Part shown: positions 6,348-15,654 of the stretch, in pieces
How the letters are laid out: each line of letters opens with the position of its first letter
Position numbering within the stretch: the stretch's first letter is position 1
Assembly (NCBI RefSeq): GCF_041154455.1
Contig: NZ_AP028664.1
Coordinates: 2,729,001-2,793,000 of the forward strand
DNA: 64,000 bases
DNA from: Variovorax sp. V213
GTDB lineage: Bacteria; Pseudomonadota; Gammaproteobacteria; Burkholderiales; Burkholderiaceae_C
Direction of reading: 5' to 3'
The notes under the pieces: model-generated
The model's input: the letters and a program-made list of their open reading frames with translations, nothing else
Told to the model about the DNA's origin: nothing
The model's database searches: none
Program-made: the position numbers and the translations under genes

Positions 6348-7679
6348 TCAGTCGGCAAGATAAGGGTGGCGCATCATGATCGTATGGTCGCGATCGGGGC
6401 TGGTCGACACCATGTGGATCGGCACGCCCGTGATCTGCTCGATGCGCTGCAGGTAGAGCCGCGCATTGACCGGCAGCTTGTCGTACTGCGTGACGCCGAC
6501 CGTGCTTTCGCTCCAGCCTTCGAGGGTTTCGTAAATGGGCGTGCAGCGTTCGATTTCGTCCGCGCCCATCGGCAGGATGTCGGTGATTTCGCCGTCGAGC
6601 TCGTAGCCGGTGCACAGCTCGAGCTTTTCGAGTCCGTCCAGCACGTCGAGCTTGGTGATGCACAGGCCCGACAGGCCGTTGACCTGTGCCGAGCGCTTGA
6701 GCAGCGCGGCGTCGAACCAGCCACAACGGCGGCTGCGGCCGGTGGTCACGCCCTTTTCGGCACCCACCGTGCTCATGTGATAGCCGGGAGTGCCCGGCGT
6801 CGCCCAATCGAGCTCGGTGGGGAACGGACCGCCGCCCACGCGCGTGCAGTAGGCCTTCGTGATGCCCAGGATGTAGTGCAGCATGCCCGGGCCCACGCCC
6901 GAACCGGCGGCGGCGTTGCCGGCCACGCAGTTGCTCGAGGTGACGTACGGGTAGGTGCCATGGTCCACGTCGAGCAGCGTGCCCTGCGCGCCTTCGAACA
7001 GCAGGTTGGCTCCGGCCTTGTGCGCATCGTTCAGTTCGCGCGACACGTCGGCCATCATCGGCTTGAGCAGCACCGCGTGGCGCATGGCCTCGTCGAACAC
7101 CAGGTCGAAGTCGATGGCGGGAGCGCCGAGCACCTGGGTCAGCACGTGGTTGTGCAGGTCGAGCAGCACGCGCAGCTTGGTCGCAAAGCGCTCGGGATGC
7201 TTCAGGTCCTGCACGCGCAGCGCGCGGCGCGCGATCTTGTCTTCGTAGGCCGGGCCGATGCCGCGGCCGGTGGTGCCGATCTTCTCGACGCCGCCCTTTT
7301 CGCGGTAGGTTTCGCGCGCAATGTCGAGCGCGGCGTGGAACGGCAGGATCAGCGGGCAGGCCTCGCTGATGCGCAGGCGCGAGCGCACTTCGACGCCGGC
7401 CTTCTCCAGCCCTTCGATTTCCTCGAACAGCTTGGCCGCCGACAGCACCACGCCGTTGCCGATGTAGCACTTGACGCCCGGGCGCATGATGCCGCTGGGA
7501 ATCAGGTGCAACGCGGTCTTCACGCCGTTGATGACCAGCGTGTGGCCCGCGTTGTGGCCGCCCTGGAAGCGGACCACGCCCTGGGCGCTCTCGGTCAGCC
7601 AGTCGACCAGCTTGCCTTTGCCCTCATCGCCCCACTGGGTGCCGACGACGACCACGTTTCTTCCGGTGGTTACGCTCAT
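6348..7679 (-). CDS. purA: Adenylosuccinate synthetase
   Basis: This is a 443-residue enzyme converting IMP, aspartate and GTP to adenylosuccinate, the first committed step to AMP. The glycine-rich loop GTQWGDEGKGK is at 13-23, with catalytic Asp18 (D of GDEGKGK), and GGHNAGHT is at 40-47 with catalytic His46. TGRGIGPAYEDK and the C-terminal region ending near TSPDRDHTI match family blocks. Full length and start MSVTTGRNVVVVGTQWG are standard. It lies 23 bases after hisZ and 18 bases before the phosphoribosyltransferase, so these three are probably one transcript; hisZ-purA adjacency is common in betaproteobacteria. Confidence 0.97.
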   Translation of the reverse strand: MSVTTGRNVVVVGTQWGDEGKGKLVDWLTESAQGVVRFQGGHNAGHTLVINGVKTALHLIPSGIMRPGVKCYIGNGVVLSAAKLFEEIEGLEKAGVEVRSRLRISEACPLILPFHAALDIARETYREKGGVEKIGTTGRGIGPAYEDKIARRALRVQDLKHPERFATKLRVLLDLHNHVLTQVLGAPAIDFDLVFDEAMRHAVLLKPMMADVSRELNDAHKAGANLLFEGAQGTLLDVDHGTYPYVTSSNCVAGNAAAGSGVGPGMLHYILGITKAYCTRVGGGPFPTELDWATPGTPGYHMSTVGAEKGVTTGRSRRCGWFDAALLKRSAQVNGLSGLCITKLDVLDGLEKLELCTGYELDGEITDILPMGADEIERCTPIYETLEGWSESTVGVTQYDKLPVNARLYLQRIEQITGVPIHMVSTSPDRDHTIMMRHPYLAD

Positions 7680-7702
7680 GCTCGTTCCATTACTTCAAAA
7701 AT

Positions 7703-8863
7703 TCAGATGGCTCGGACTTGCCACTGCCCTGCTTGCTCGACGAGCTCGCGGTCGCAATGGAATTCATCGATTTCGCTGCCGTGGCCAGGCAGCACGCAGA
7801 CCACGGTCTCGCCGGCCTTGCGCAATGCGGCAATGGCCTGCCGCAGGCCGGCCGCGTCGCTCCAGGGCGCGCGGATGGCTGCGCGCAGCGGCCGTGCCGG
7901 CAGCACGCCGACCAGTTCGCGCACGTCGAGGCTGAAGCCCACCGCCGGGCGGTTGCGGCCGAACACGGCACCGACTTCGTCGTAGCGGCCGCCTCGCACC
8001 AGCGCATCGGCCGCACCCGGCACGTAGATGCCGAAGCGCATGCCGCTGTAGTAGGCATAGCCGCGCAGGTCGGCCAGGTCGAAGCTGATCTGCCGTGCGG
8101 AATCGCCCTGCAGGCTGGCGGCAAGCTGCTTCAGGCCGGCCAGCGCCGCGCCCACGGCGGGCGTGCCCTTGAGGGCCTTGGCCGCCTCGTCGAGCACCGA
8201 CGCGTCGCCGTACAGCTGGACCAGTGCGCGCAGCCCGTCGCGCGACGGTGCCGGGAAATCGCGCGTCAGCCCATGCAACTCGCTCGCGTCCTTGGCAACC
8301 AGTGCCGCATGCACGCGCGCCAGCACCGAGGCATCGACCGGCACGCCGGCGAAAAGCGCCCGCACGATGCGCGCGTCCGCGAGGTCGACGATCAGGCCCT
8401 CGCCGATTCCCGACGCATGGAGGCAATCGAGCGCCAGCAGCAGGATTTCGGTGTCGGCTTCGAGGCCGGCATGGCCATAGATTTCGGCCCCGAACTGCAG
8501 CGGCTCTCGGGTGGCGTGCGGGCGGTCGGGGCGGGTGTGCAGCACCGGGCCGCAGTAGCACAGGCGCGCCACGCCTTCGCGGTTCAGCAGGTGGGCGTCG
8601 ATCCGCGCCACCTGGGGGGTGGTGTCGGCTCGCAGGCCCATGCTGCGGCCGGAGAGCTGGTCCACGAGCTTGAAGGTTTGGAGGTCGAGCGCCTCGCCGG
8701 TGCCCGACAGCAGCGACTCGAGATGCTCGAGCAGCGGCGGCATTACCAGCTCGTAGCCATAGCCACGGGCGGTATCGAGCAGCTGGCGTCGAAGTTCTTC
8801 GATGTGGCGCGCCTCGGAAGGCAGCACATCGGCAATGTGATCCGGGAGGACCCAGGCGGACAT
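7703..8863 (-). CDS. hisZ: ATP phosphoribosyltransferase regulatory subunit
   Basis: This 386-residue histidyl-tRNA-synthetase paralogue, with no aminoacylation role, activates the short-form HisG in histidine biosynthesis. A class II synthetase core is recognisable, with GLRADTTPQVAR at 76-87 (motif-2-like) and DLADLRGYAYYSGMRFGIY replacing the HisA motif. The C-terminal anticodon-binding domain is absent, as is usual in HisZ. The true hisS lies at 16353-17663, so this copy is not the synthetase. hisG is not in the window. It lies between DUF2065 and purA. Confidence 0.93.
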   Translation of the reverse strand: MSAWVLPDHIADVLPSEARHIEELRRQLLDTARGYGYELVMPPLLEHLESLLSGTGEALDLQTFKLVDQLSGRSMGLRADTTPQVARIDAHLLNREGVARLCYCGPVLHTRPDRPHATREPLQFGAEIYGHAGLEADTEILLLALDCLHASGIGEGLIVDLADARIVRALFAGVPVDASVLARVHAALVAKDASELHGLTRDFPAPSRDGLRALVQLYGDASVLDEAAKALKGTPAVGAALAGLKQLAASLQGDSARQISFDLADLRGYAYYSGMRFGIYVPGAADALVRGGRYDEVGAVFGRNRPAVGFSLDVRELVGVLPARPLRAAIRAPWSDAAGLRQAIAALRKAGETVVCVLPGHGSEIDEFHCDRELVEQAGQWQVRAI

Positions 8864-8907
8864 GGGGATCGGGGGCGTGGTTAAACCGGGATTCTACCGG
8901 GACCGCG

Positions 8908-9096
8908 TTACCCCAAAACCCAAAGCAGAAACAAACCCAGCAAGATGCTGCAAAGTCCGAAGAAACGCAGCTGGCCGTCGCGCAGCTGCATCAGCTGGCC
9001 GAAACCGCGCCGCCAGCCGCCCGGCGACACGAAAGGCAGGATGCCTTCGATCACCAGGACCAGCGCCAGCGCGCTCCAGAATATTTCGGCGCTCAC
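8908..9096 (-). CDS. DUF2065 (YjeT-like) membrane protein
   Basis: This is a 62-residue inner-membrane protein with two helices, about residues 5-23 and 43-61, joined by the loop SPGGWRRGFGQLMQLRDGQLR characteristic of DUF2065. It follows hflC by 17 bases, a placement conserved with hflKC and purA in proteobacteria (E. coli yjeT). The biochemical role is unknown; context suggests a link with the HflKC membrane complex. Confidence 0.85.
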   Translation of the reverse strand: MSAEIFWSALALVLVIEGILPFVSPGGWRRGFGQLMQLRDGQLRFFGLCSILLGLFLLWVLG

Positions 9097-9113
9097 GAGC
9101 CCGGTCCGCAGCC

Positions 9114-10016
9114 TTAGCGGCGTGGCGCGCTGCCCGCTGGCGTGCCGGCGCCCTGCATGGCGCGGAAGAAGTCCGACGAAGGGTCGACCACCATCACGTC
9201 GCTCTTCTTGTTGAAGCTCTGCTTGTAGGCCTCGAGGCTGCGGTAGAACTGCGCAAACTGCGGATCGCGGCCAAAGGCCTCGCTGTAGGCCGAAGCGGCC
9301 TGGGCATCGCCCTCGCCCTTGATCTTCTGGGCGTCGCGGTAGGCGTTCGCCACGATCACTTCGCGCTGGCGGTCGGCGTCGGCGCGGATCTTTTCGCCTT
9401 CGGCATAGCCGGTCGAACGCAATTCGTTGGCAACGCGCTTGCGCTCTGCCTCCATGCGGCGATAGACGGATTCGGTGATGGCCTCCACATAGTCGACACG
9501 CGTGATGCGCACGTCGACCACGTCCACGCCCCAGGGCTTGGAGCCCTTCACCACGGCCAGCACTTCGCGCTGCACGTCGGCCATGAGCGCCTCGCGGCGC
9601 ACCGAGATCAGGTCGCGCACGGTGCGCTTGTTGATGTTTTCCTGGAAGGCGTTGCGCACCACGCGGTTGAGCTGCATGGCGCCGGCGTTCTCGTCGAGCC
9701 CGACGTTGCGGATGTAGGCCCGTGGATCGCTGATGCGCCAGCGCACATACCAGTCGATGACCACGCGCTGCTTCTCGGCCGTCAGCATGGGCTCGGTATC
9801 GATGCTCGACAGCGTCAGCAGGCGCTTGTCGATGTATGACACATTCTGGAACGGGGGCGGCAGCTTGAAGTTGAGCCCGGGTTCGATGATCACATCCTTG
9901 ATCTGGCCAAGGGAATAGACCACGCCGAACTGGCGCTGGTCGACCACGAAGAGGGTCGAGCTCAGCAGCACCAGCAAGACAAGGATCGACGAGGCGATGA
10001 ATCCGATTCTGTTCAT
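9114..10016 (-). CDS. hflC: HflC, SPFH-domain regulator of FtsH
   Basis: This is a 300-residue inner-membrane protein with an N-terminal anchor (about 4-25) and a periplasmic SPFH/band-7 domain; it forms the HflKC cage that modulates the FtsH protease. Signature segments include VDQRQFGVVYSLGQIKDV, FKLPPPFQNVSYIDKR and a coiled-coil stretch (YRRMEAERKRVANELRSTG) followed by AQAASAYSEAFGRDPQF. It starts 17 bases after hflK. The Pro/Ala/Gly tail (AGTPAGSAPRR) is short and likely disordered. Confidence 0.95.
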   Translation of the reverse strand: MNRIGFIASSILVLLVLLSSTLFVVDQRQFGVVYSLGQIKDVIIEPGLNFKLPPPFQNVSYIDKRLLTLSSIDTEPMLTAEKQRVVIDWYVRWRISDPRAYIRNVGLDENAGAMQLNRVVRNAFQENINKRTVRDLISVRREALMADVQREVLAVVKGSKPWGVDVVDVRITRVDYVEAITESVYRRMEAERKRVANELRSTGYAEGEKIRADADRQREVIVANAYRDAQKIKGEGDAQAASAYSEAFGRDPQFAQFYRSLEAYKQSFNKKSDVMVVDPSSDFFRAMQGAGTPAGSAPRR

Positions 10017-10033
10017 GTTCTTCCTGCCCTTAA

Positions 10034-11437
10034 TCAGCGCACGTCACGGTCGCGCGAACGGCCGTCGCGGGCGCGGGTTTCGCCTGCGGCCGGCGCCACC
10101 GGAATCACCGACGACTGGGCCGGCGCGGTGCCGGCCACGCTGGGGCTGGCGGCATCGACGGGCGTGGCCGGGGGATTGTTGCCGCTCAGCTGCATGAGCT
10201 TGTCGAGCGGCAGGTACAGCAGATTGGAACCTTGCTTGGTGTCGACCAATACCTTGGTGGTACTTGCATAGATCTGCTGCATGGCATCGGTGTACATGCG
10301 GTCGCGCGTGACCTGTGGCGCCTTCTGGTATTCGGCCAGCACTGCACTGAAGCGGCCGGCATCGCCTTGGGCCTGCGCAACGATGCGCGCCTTGTAGGCT
10401 TCGGACTCTTCCTTGAGGCGCGATGAGGTACCCGTCGCACGCGGCACCACGTCGTTGGCGTAGGCCTGCGCGTCGTTCTTGGCGCGTTCGCGCTCCTGGC
10501 CGGCCTTGAGCACGTCGTCGAACGCCGCCTGCACCTGCTCGGGAGGACGCACGCCGCCCTGCTGCAGGTTGATGCCGACGACTTCGACACCGATTTCGTA
10601 GCGATCGAGAATGGTCTGCATCAGCTGCCGCACGCGCGGGGCAATCTGATCCCGCTCCTCGGCCAGCGCCGCATCCATCTTCATCTTGCCGACCACTTCG
10701 CGCACGGAGCTTTCGGCCACCTGGATGATGGTTTCGGCGGGCGACTTGCTCTGGTAGAGCCAGGCTCGCGCGTTGCTCAGGCGGTACTGCACCGCGAACT
10801 TGATTTCGACGATGTTCTCATCCTCGGTCAGCATGGCCGATTCGCGAAGGCCGGTGGATCGCACGATGGCGTCGCGGCCCACATCCGTGGAGCGGATCTG
10901 CGAAGTCACCACGACTTCGTGGCGCTGGATGGGATACGGCAGCCGCCAGTTGAAGCCGGCGTTCACGGTCGCCTTGTAGTTGCCGAACTGGGTCACGACG
11001 GCTTGCTGGCCTTCGTTCACGATGAAAAAGCCGGTGCCGAGCCAGATGAGAACAGCCACCGCTGCAACCAGCCCCAGGCCGAAGCCTGCGTTTTTCATGT
11101 CGGGCCTGTAGCCGTTGCCACCACCGCCGCCGTTGCTGCCGCTGGGTCGGTTGCCGCCGCCCTTGCCGCCGAAAAAGCCGCCAAGCTTGCGATTGAGGTC
11201 GCGCCAGAGTTCATCGAGATCCGGCGGCCCCTGATTCGGGCCTTGACCGCGAGGGCGGTTGCCGTTGTTGTTGTTGCCCGAAGGCGGTGGCGTCGGTGTG
11301 CCCGGCGGATCTGCATCGGGGGGGCGATTGCCGGTCGGGCGGTCGCCGTTGGATGCGGGCTCGTCGCCGCGGCCCCACCGGCCATCGTTCAGGTTGAACA
11401 TGCCCAGAAACCCTCTCCACGCTGGCTTTGCATTCAT
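10034..11437 (-). CDS. hflK: HflK, SPFH-domain regulator of FtsH
   Basis: This 467-residue partner of HflC has a cytoplasmic N-terminal segment of about 110 residues rich in Gly, Asn and Pro, a membrane helix at about 118-140, then a periplasmic SPFH domain with NEGQQAVVTQFGNY and INLQQGGVRPPEQVQ. The end carries a Pro/Ala linker and a basic tail (RARDGRSRDRD). The start MNAKPAWRGFLGMFNLNDGRWG is the conserved family start; an upstream GTG/ATG extension of 14 codons reaches the hflX stop and is less likely. Gene order hfq-hflX-hflK-hflC is the classic one. Confidence 0.94.
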   Translation of the reverse strand: MNAKPAWRGFLGMFNLNDGRWGRGDEPASNGDRPTGNRPPDADPPGTPTPPPSGNNNNGNRPRGQGPNQGPPDLDELWRDLNRKLGGFFGGKGGGNRPSGSNGGGGGNGYRPDMKNAGFGLGLVAAVAVLIWLGTGFFIVNEGQQAVVTQFGNYKATVNAGFNWRLPYPIQRHEVVVTSQIRSTDVGRDAIVRSTGLRESAMLTEDENIVEIKFAVQYRLSNARAWLYQSKSPAETIIQVAESSVREVVGKMKMDAALAEERDQIAPRVRQLMQTILDRYEIGVEVVGINLQQGGVRPPEQVQAAFDDVLKAGQERERAKNDAQAYANDVVPRATGTSSRLKEESEAYKARIVAQAQGDAGRFSAVLAEYQKAPQVTRDRMYTDAMQQIYASTTKVLVDTKQGSNLLYLPLDKLMQLSGNNPPATPVDAASPSVAGTAPAQSSVIPVAPAAGETRARDGRSRDRDVR

Positions 11438-11475
11438 TCGCTTCGTTCTCTTGTCAGTGGCGGGATTGTGCCCAA

Positions 11476-12645
11476 TCAATTGGCGGTATCGTGCAATTCA
11501 GTGTCGGCCTCTGGGGTCATCGTATCGCCCACGGAGCCCGACCGACGGGCAAGCTCGGCGCGCAGCAAGGGCACGCCCTCGCCGCTGCGGGCGCTGAGGA
11601 AGATACGCGGGACCCGCACGCCGTCGATTTCCATGTCGTCCTGCAGATGCAGCGGATGCTGCCCAGTTTCAAGTGCGTCGAGCTTGTTGAACACCAGAAG
11701 CTGCGGAACGGTGTCCGCGCCGATGTCGCGGAGCACGGACTGCACCTCGGCCATCTGCTCGGGGAAATGCGGATTGGAGGCATCCACCACGTGCAGCAGC
11801 AGGTCGGCATCGACGGCCTCTTGCAGCGTGGCCTTGAATGCATCGACCAGCCCGTGCGGCAGGTCGCGAATGAAGCCGACGGTGTCGGAGATAGAGACTT
11901 GCCGGCGCGCATCGCCCAGGTAGAGGTTGCGCGTGGTGGTGTCGAGCGTGGCAAAGAGCTGGTCGGCCGCATAGGCGCGGGCCTTGACCAGCGCATTGAA
12001 CAGCGACGACTTGCCCGCATTGGTATAGCCGACGAGCGAGATATTGAAGGTCTCGCGGCGCTCGCGCTGACGGCGCTGCGTGCCGCGCTGCTTCTGCACC
12101 TTGGCCAGGCGCTCGCGCGTGCGCTTGATAGATTCGCTGATCATCCGGCGGTCGAGCTCGATCTGCTTTTCACCCGGACCGCCGCGCACGCCCGCACCGC
12201 CTGTCTGGCGCTCCAGGTGGGACCAGCGGCGAACCAGGCGCGTGCTCAGGTACTGCAGCCGGGCAAGCTCGACCTGCAGCTTGCCTTCATGGGAGCGCGC
12301 ACGCTGCGCGAATATTTCGAGAATGAGAAACGTGCGGTCGTACACCGCCACGTCGAGCTGGCGCTCGAGATTGCGCTGCTGCGCCGGGCTCAGCGACTGG
12401 TCGAAGATGACTTCGCTGGCTTGGTGCAGCGCGGCCAGCTCCTTGATTTCATCGGCCTTGCCGCTTCCAACGAAGAGCGCCGCATCGGGCGCCTTGCGTT
12501 TGCATATGAGGCGCGCGACAGGTTCCAGGCCCGCGGTCTGCGCAAGCAGGCCGAGTTCCTCGAGTTCGCTGTCGAAATGGGGCAGCCCGAAATCGACGCC
12601 GACGAGAACGGCGGCGCCTTCCTGGCGGGAGTTCAGTTCAGACAA
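11476..12645 (-). CDS. hflX: GTPase HflX, ribosome-associated
   Basis: This 389-residue TRAFAC GTPase binds the 50S subunit and splits stalled ribosomes under heat stress. The N-terminal nucleotide-binding-like domain runs to about 180 with the family motif GAGVRGGPGEKQIE (150-163), and a basic coiled region (RTRERLAKVQKQRGTQRRQRERR) follows. The G-domain has the P-loop GYTNAGKS (206-213), DTVGF (G3, about 254-258) and NKLD (G4). It lies 52 bases after hfq with a terminator-like stem between, and 38 bases before hflK. Confidence 0.95.
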   Translation of the reverse strand: MSELNSRQEGAAVLVGVDFGLPHFDSELEELGLLAQTAGLEPVARLICKRKAPDAALFVGSGKADEIKELAALHQASEVIFDQSLSPAQQRNLERQLDVAVYDRTFLILEIFAQRARSHEGKLQVELARLQYLSTRLVRRWSHLERQTGGAGVRGGPGEKQIELDRRMISESIKRTRERLAKVQKQRGTQRRQRERRETFNISLVGYTNAGKSSLFNALVKARAYAADQLFATLDTTTRNLYLGDARRQVSISDTVGFIRDLPHGLVDAFKATLQEAVDADLLLHVVDASNPHFPEQMAEVQSVLRDIGADTVPQLLVFNKLDALETGQHPLHLQDDMEIDGVRVPRIFLSARSGEGVPLLRAELARRSGSVGDTMTPEADTELHDTAN

Positions 12646-12660
12646 GCGGGATCAATATGG

Positions 12661-12689
12661 AAAAAGCGCGGCGGGGTTGCCGCCGCGCT
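12661..12689 (-). terminator. Terminator/attenuator between hfq and hflX
   Basis: On the minus strand AGCGCGGCGG-CAACC-CCGCCGCGCT forms a perfect 10-bp stem with a 5-base loop, followed by TTTTT and CCATATTG. It sits 8 bases beyond the hfq stop and 16 bases before the hflX start, so hfq may be transcribed mostly alone with only read-through reaching hflX-hflK-hflC. Confidence 0.75.
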
Positions 12690-12697
12690 CCGCGCGA

Positions 12698-12943
12698 TCA
12701 GGCTGCGGCGTCGTCGTTCTCGGCAGCCGAGAAGTTGACGGCACGGCCCGGCACGATAGTGGAAATGGCGTGCTTGTAGACCATTTGCGTCACCGTATTG
12801 CGAAGCAACACGACGTACTGGTCGAAAGACTCGATCTGGCCCTGCAGCTTGATACCGTTCACCAGGTAAATGGAAACCGGCACATGCTCGCGACGCAGGG
12901 TGTTCAGAAACGGGTCTTGTAGAAGTTGCCCTTTATTGCTCAC
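12698..12943 (-). CDS. hfq: RNA chaperone Hfq
   Basis: This 81-residue Sm-like protein forms a hexamer that pairs small RNAs with mRNAs. Sequence: MSNKGQLLQDPF start, rim residues Arg17-Arg18, Sm1 with FDQYVVLL (40-47), and Sm2 with the YKHAIST signature (56-62). The GTG start at 12943 is chosen because cacggagaatatc places a GGAG six bases upstream and the product begins exactly like Hfq; a longer frame to 13012 has no family sequence. The C-terminal tail is short (SAAENDDAAA), typical of betaproteobacteria. A strong terminator follows. Confidence 0.96.
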   Translation of the reverse strand: MSNKGQLLQDPFLNTLRREHVPVSIYLVNGIKLQGQIESFDQYVVLLRNTVTQMVYKHAISTIVPGRAVNFSAAENDDAAA

Positions 12944-13080
12944 GATATTCTCCGTGTTCAAGAGTAGTTGTTGGAGAGATGACCTTAACACAGGGTTTCT
13001 GCGTCGCAGCAATCGGGGCCAAAAGCCTTTGAAAAATAACGGTTCTCAAAAGACGGAACTTCCGGCCAAGCCGTAGCTCA

Positions 13081-13101
13081 TTGGCAGCCATCAGCTGCCA
13101 A
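13081..13101. other. Hairpin just after der
   Basis: TTGGCAGC-CATCA-GCTGCCAA is a perfect 8-bp stem six bases beyond the der stop on the minus strand. No T run follows, so it is a weak terminator or an RNA end-stabilising structure ahead of hfq. Confidence 0.4.
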
Positions 13102-13106
13102 GCCCG

Positions 13107-14453
13107 TTATTCGTCCTTGTCCGCAAACGGATTTTGCGAGCTTTTGAACTGGATGCGCAAGGGCGTGCCCACCAGATCGAACTCCTTGCGGAAGCGCCCC
13201 TCGAGAAAGCGCTTGTAGGCCTCGGTGACATGCTCCAGCGAATTGCCGTGGATGATGATCACGGGCGGATTCATGCCGCCCTGGTGCGCGTAGCGCAGCT
13301 TGGGCCGGAACATCCCCGCGCGCTTGGGCGACTGGAACTGCACGGCTTCCAGCAAAAGCCGGGTCAGCACGGGCGTCGACATCTTTCGGGTGGCCGACTT
13401 GTGGGCCTGAGCGATGGCCTGCCACACCGGGCCGAGGCCCTGACGCTTGATGGCCGAAATGAAGTGCAGCGACGCGAACTTGAGGAACGGCAGGCGGGTT
13501 TCGATCTGGCGCTGGATCTGCTCGCGCTGATAGCTGTCGACCGCGTCCCACTTGTTGATGGCAATCACCACCGCCCGTCCACTCTCGAGGATGTAGCCGG
13601 CAATGTGCGCGTCCTGGTCGGTCACGCCCTGCGTGGCATCGAGCAGCAGCAACACGACGTTGGCCGACTCGATGGCCTGCAGCGTCTTGACCACCGAGAA
13701 CTTCTCGATCGCCTCGAACACCTTGCCCTTGCGGCGCAGGCCGGCCGTGTCGATGAGTTCGAAGCGCTGGCCGTTGCGCTCGAACGGCACCGAGATGGCG
13801 TCGCGTGTGGTGCCCGGCAAGTCGAAGGCCACCAGGCGTTCTTCGCCGAGCCAGGTGTTGATCAGGGTGGACTTGCCCACGTTGGGCCGGCCGGCCACCG
13901 CCAGCTTGATCGGCTTGTTGACGTCGTCGTCTTCGCCCGTCTCGTCGTCGGGATCGGGCAGGTTCAGCGGAGCGAGCGCCAGTTCGACCAGATCGCGCAT
14001 GCCCTGCCCGTGCGCCGCGGATACGCCATGCACGTCGCCAAAGCCGAGCTCGTAAAAGTCGACCAGCTTGGTGCCGTCGTGCATGCCTTCGGCCTTGTTG
14101 GCCGCCAGCACGCAGGGCTTGCCCAGCCGGCGCAGCTCGTTGGCAATGTCGTGGTCCTGCGCAGAAAGGCCCTCGCGGGCATCGACCACGAAGATCACCA
14201 CATCGGCCTCGGCCACGGCCTGGCGCGTCTGCTTGGCCATTTCCTTGTAGATGCCGCTGCCGGCATCGGGCTCGAAGCCGCCGGTGTCGATCACGATAAA
14301 TTCGTGCTTGCCCAGACGGCCGTTGCCGTAATGGCGGTCGCGCGTGAGCCCGGCAAAGTCGGCAACGATGGCGTCGCGCGTCTGCGTCAGGCGGTTGAAC
14401 AGGGTCGACTTGCCGACGTTCGGACGCCCGACCAGTGCCACGACCGGCTTCAT
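13107..14453 (-). CDS. der: GTPase Der (EngA)
   Basis: This 448-residue essential GTPase for 50S ribosome assembly has two tandem G-domains: GRPNVGKS at 9-16 with DTGG (56-59) and NKAE (119-122), then GRPNVGKS at 188-195 with DTAGLRRKGK and NKWD. A C-terminal KH-like domain follows, ending GTPLRIQFKSSQNPF. An acidic linker (DDETGEDDD) joins the two halves. It sits between bamB (51 bases upstream) and hfq, the usual betaproteobacterial order. Confidence 0.97.
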   Translation of the reverse strand: MKPVVALVGRPNVGKSTLFNRLTQTRDAIVADFAGLTRDRHYGNGRLGKHEFIVIDTGGFEPDAGSGIYKEMAKQTRQAVAEADVVIFVVDAREGLSAQDHDIANELRRLGKPCVLAANKAEGMHDGTKLVDFYELGFGDVHGVSAAHGQGMRDLVELALAPLNLPDPDDETGEDDDVNKPIKLAVAGRPNVGKSTLINTWLGEERLVAFDLPGTTRDAISVPFERNGQRFELIDTAGLRRKGKVFEAIEKFSVVKTLQAIESANVVLLLLDATQGVTDQDAHIAGYILESGRAVVIAINKWDAVDSYQREQIQRQIETRLPFLKFASLHFISAIKRQGLGPVWQAIAQAHKSATRKMSTPVLTRLLLEAVQFQSPKRAGMFRPKLRYAHQGGMNPPVIIIHGNSLEHVTEAYKRFLEGRFRKEFDLVGTPLRIQFKSSQNPFADKDE

Positions 14454-14504
14454 GGCCGGCCTTTCATGGGCGCGGTTTTCATGGTCGGGCCTTGCAAGAT
14501 AAAG

Positions 14505-15647
14505 TTATTCAGGGCGATAGCCAAACACACCGCCGTTCGCAGTCACAACGACAACCGTATTGCCGGCCATGACCGGAGTGACGCCGATGGCAGAGCCGTC
14601 GGGCGTGACGCGGTTGAGCAGCGCGCCGTCTTCGCGCGAAACGAAGTGCAGCGTACCCGTGTTTTCGCCGATGACCAGCGATCGGCCCACGGCCAGCGGC
14701 CCGGTCAGGACGCGGTTCTTGAAGCGGGTCGATTGCCAGACGCGCTCGCCATCGCCACGGCGCCAGGCCGTGACGCTGCCGTCGCTTTCGGTGCCGTAGA
14801 CAAAGCTTTCATTGCCGCTGACGCCCTCCGCGCCCACGGCAGGCTTGCTCCAGAGCAGCTGGCCGCGCGCGGTGTCGACGCAGCCGACATTGGCGTAGTA
14901 GGCCCGTGCGCACACGGTGTCGCCGACACGGCTCACACTGCCCGTCAGATCGACCAGGCGCTCCACGTCGTTGGTGCCGCGCGGTGCCGAAATCGGCGCT
15001 TCCCAGCGGGAGGTGCCGTTGGCAGGGTTGAGGCCGACCAGGCGGCCGCCGATGCCCGACACCAGCGTATCGCCCACCGCAATCAGGACACCCGACTTCT
15101 TCAGCACCAGGTTCTCGGCGGTGCGCTGCTGCAGCCACAGGCGTCGGCCGCTCTGGCCGTCCCAGGCGCTGATGCTGCGGTCGGCGGTCTGCACGAAGAC
15201 GCGCCGGCCGGCCACCAGCGGTGCGGTGAAGGCCTGGGCCGAGAGCCGCTGCTTCCACAGGACCTTGCCACCTTCGATGGCCACCAGTTCGTTGTTGGTG
15301 GTGACGACCGCGGCCAGCGAGCCGTCGCTGCCGACGCCCGCCGCCAGCGTGGCGCCTGCATTGGCGCGCCAGGTTTCGCGCCCGGCACGGGCGTCGATGG
15401 CGACCACGGTGCCGTCGGTACCGGCGACGGTGACGATGTCGCCGCTGACGTCGGCGGCGAGCGGGAAGCTCACGGCCGGAATGCGCACGCTCCACGCCTG
15501 GCGCACGCCAAACAACGCAGGGTTGGCAGGCAGTTCGGCCGGCTTGGGCTTGCTGGTGCCGGAGCAGGCGGCCAGCATTGCTGCCAGCAGAATGGCCGAG
15601 CCCGCACGCAGGGCGGTCGATTCAGGCATGAGACGCTTGAAATTCAT
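14505..15647 (-). CDS. bamB: Outer membrane assembly lipoprotein BamB
   Basis: This is a 380-residue PQQ-like eight-bladed beta-propeller lipoprotein of the BAM complex, which folds outer-membrane proteins. The signal ends in the lipobox LAAC, with Cys28 as the acylation site. Repeated blade motifs include WDGQSGRRLWLQ, NPANGTSRWEAP and SREDGALLNRV. It is encoded 7 bases after the YfgM-like gene. BamD of the same machine is at 26353-27159 in this window. Confidence 0.95.
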   Translation of the reverse strand: MNFKRLMPESTALRAGSAILLAAMLAACSGTSKPKPAELPANPALFGVRQAWSVRIPAVSFPLAADVSGDIVTVAGTDGTVVAIDARAGRETWRANAGATLAAGVGSDGSLAAVVTTNNELVAIEGGKVLWKQRLSAQAFTAPLVAGRRVFVQTADRSISAWDGQSGRRLWLQQRTAENLVLKKSGVLIAVGDTLVSGIGGRLVGLNPANGTSRWEAPISAPRGTNDVERLVDLTGSVSRVGDTVCARAYYANVGCVDTARGQLLWSKPAVGAEGVSGNESFVYGTESDGSVTAWRRGDGERVWQSTRFKNRVLTGPLAVGRSLVIGENTGTLHFVSREDGALLNRVTPDGSAIGVTPVMAGNTVVVVTANGGVFGYRPE

Positions 15648-15654
15648 ATTGCGA

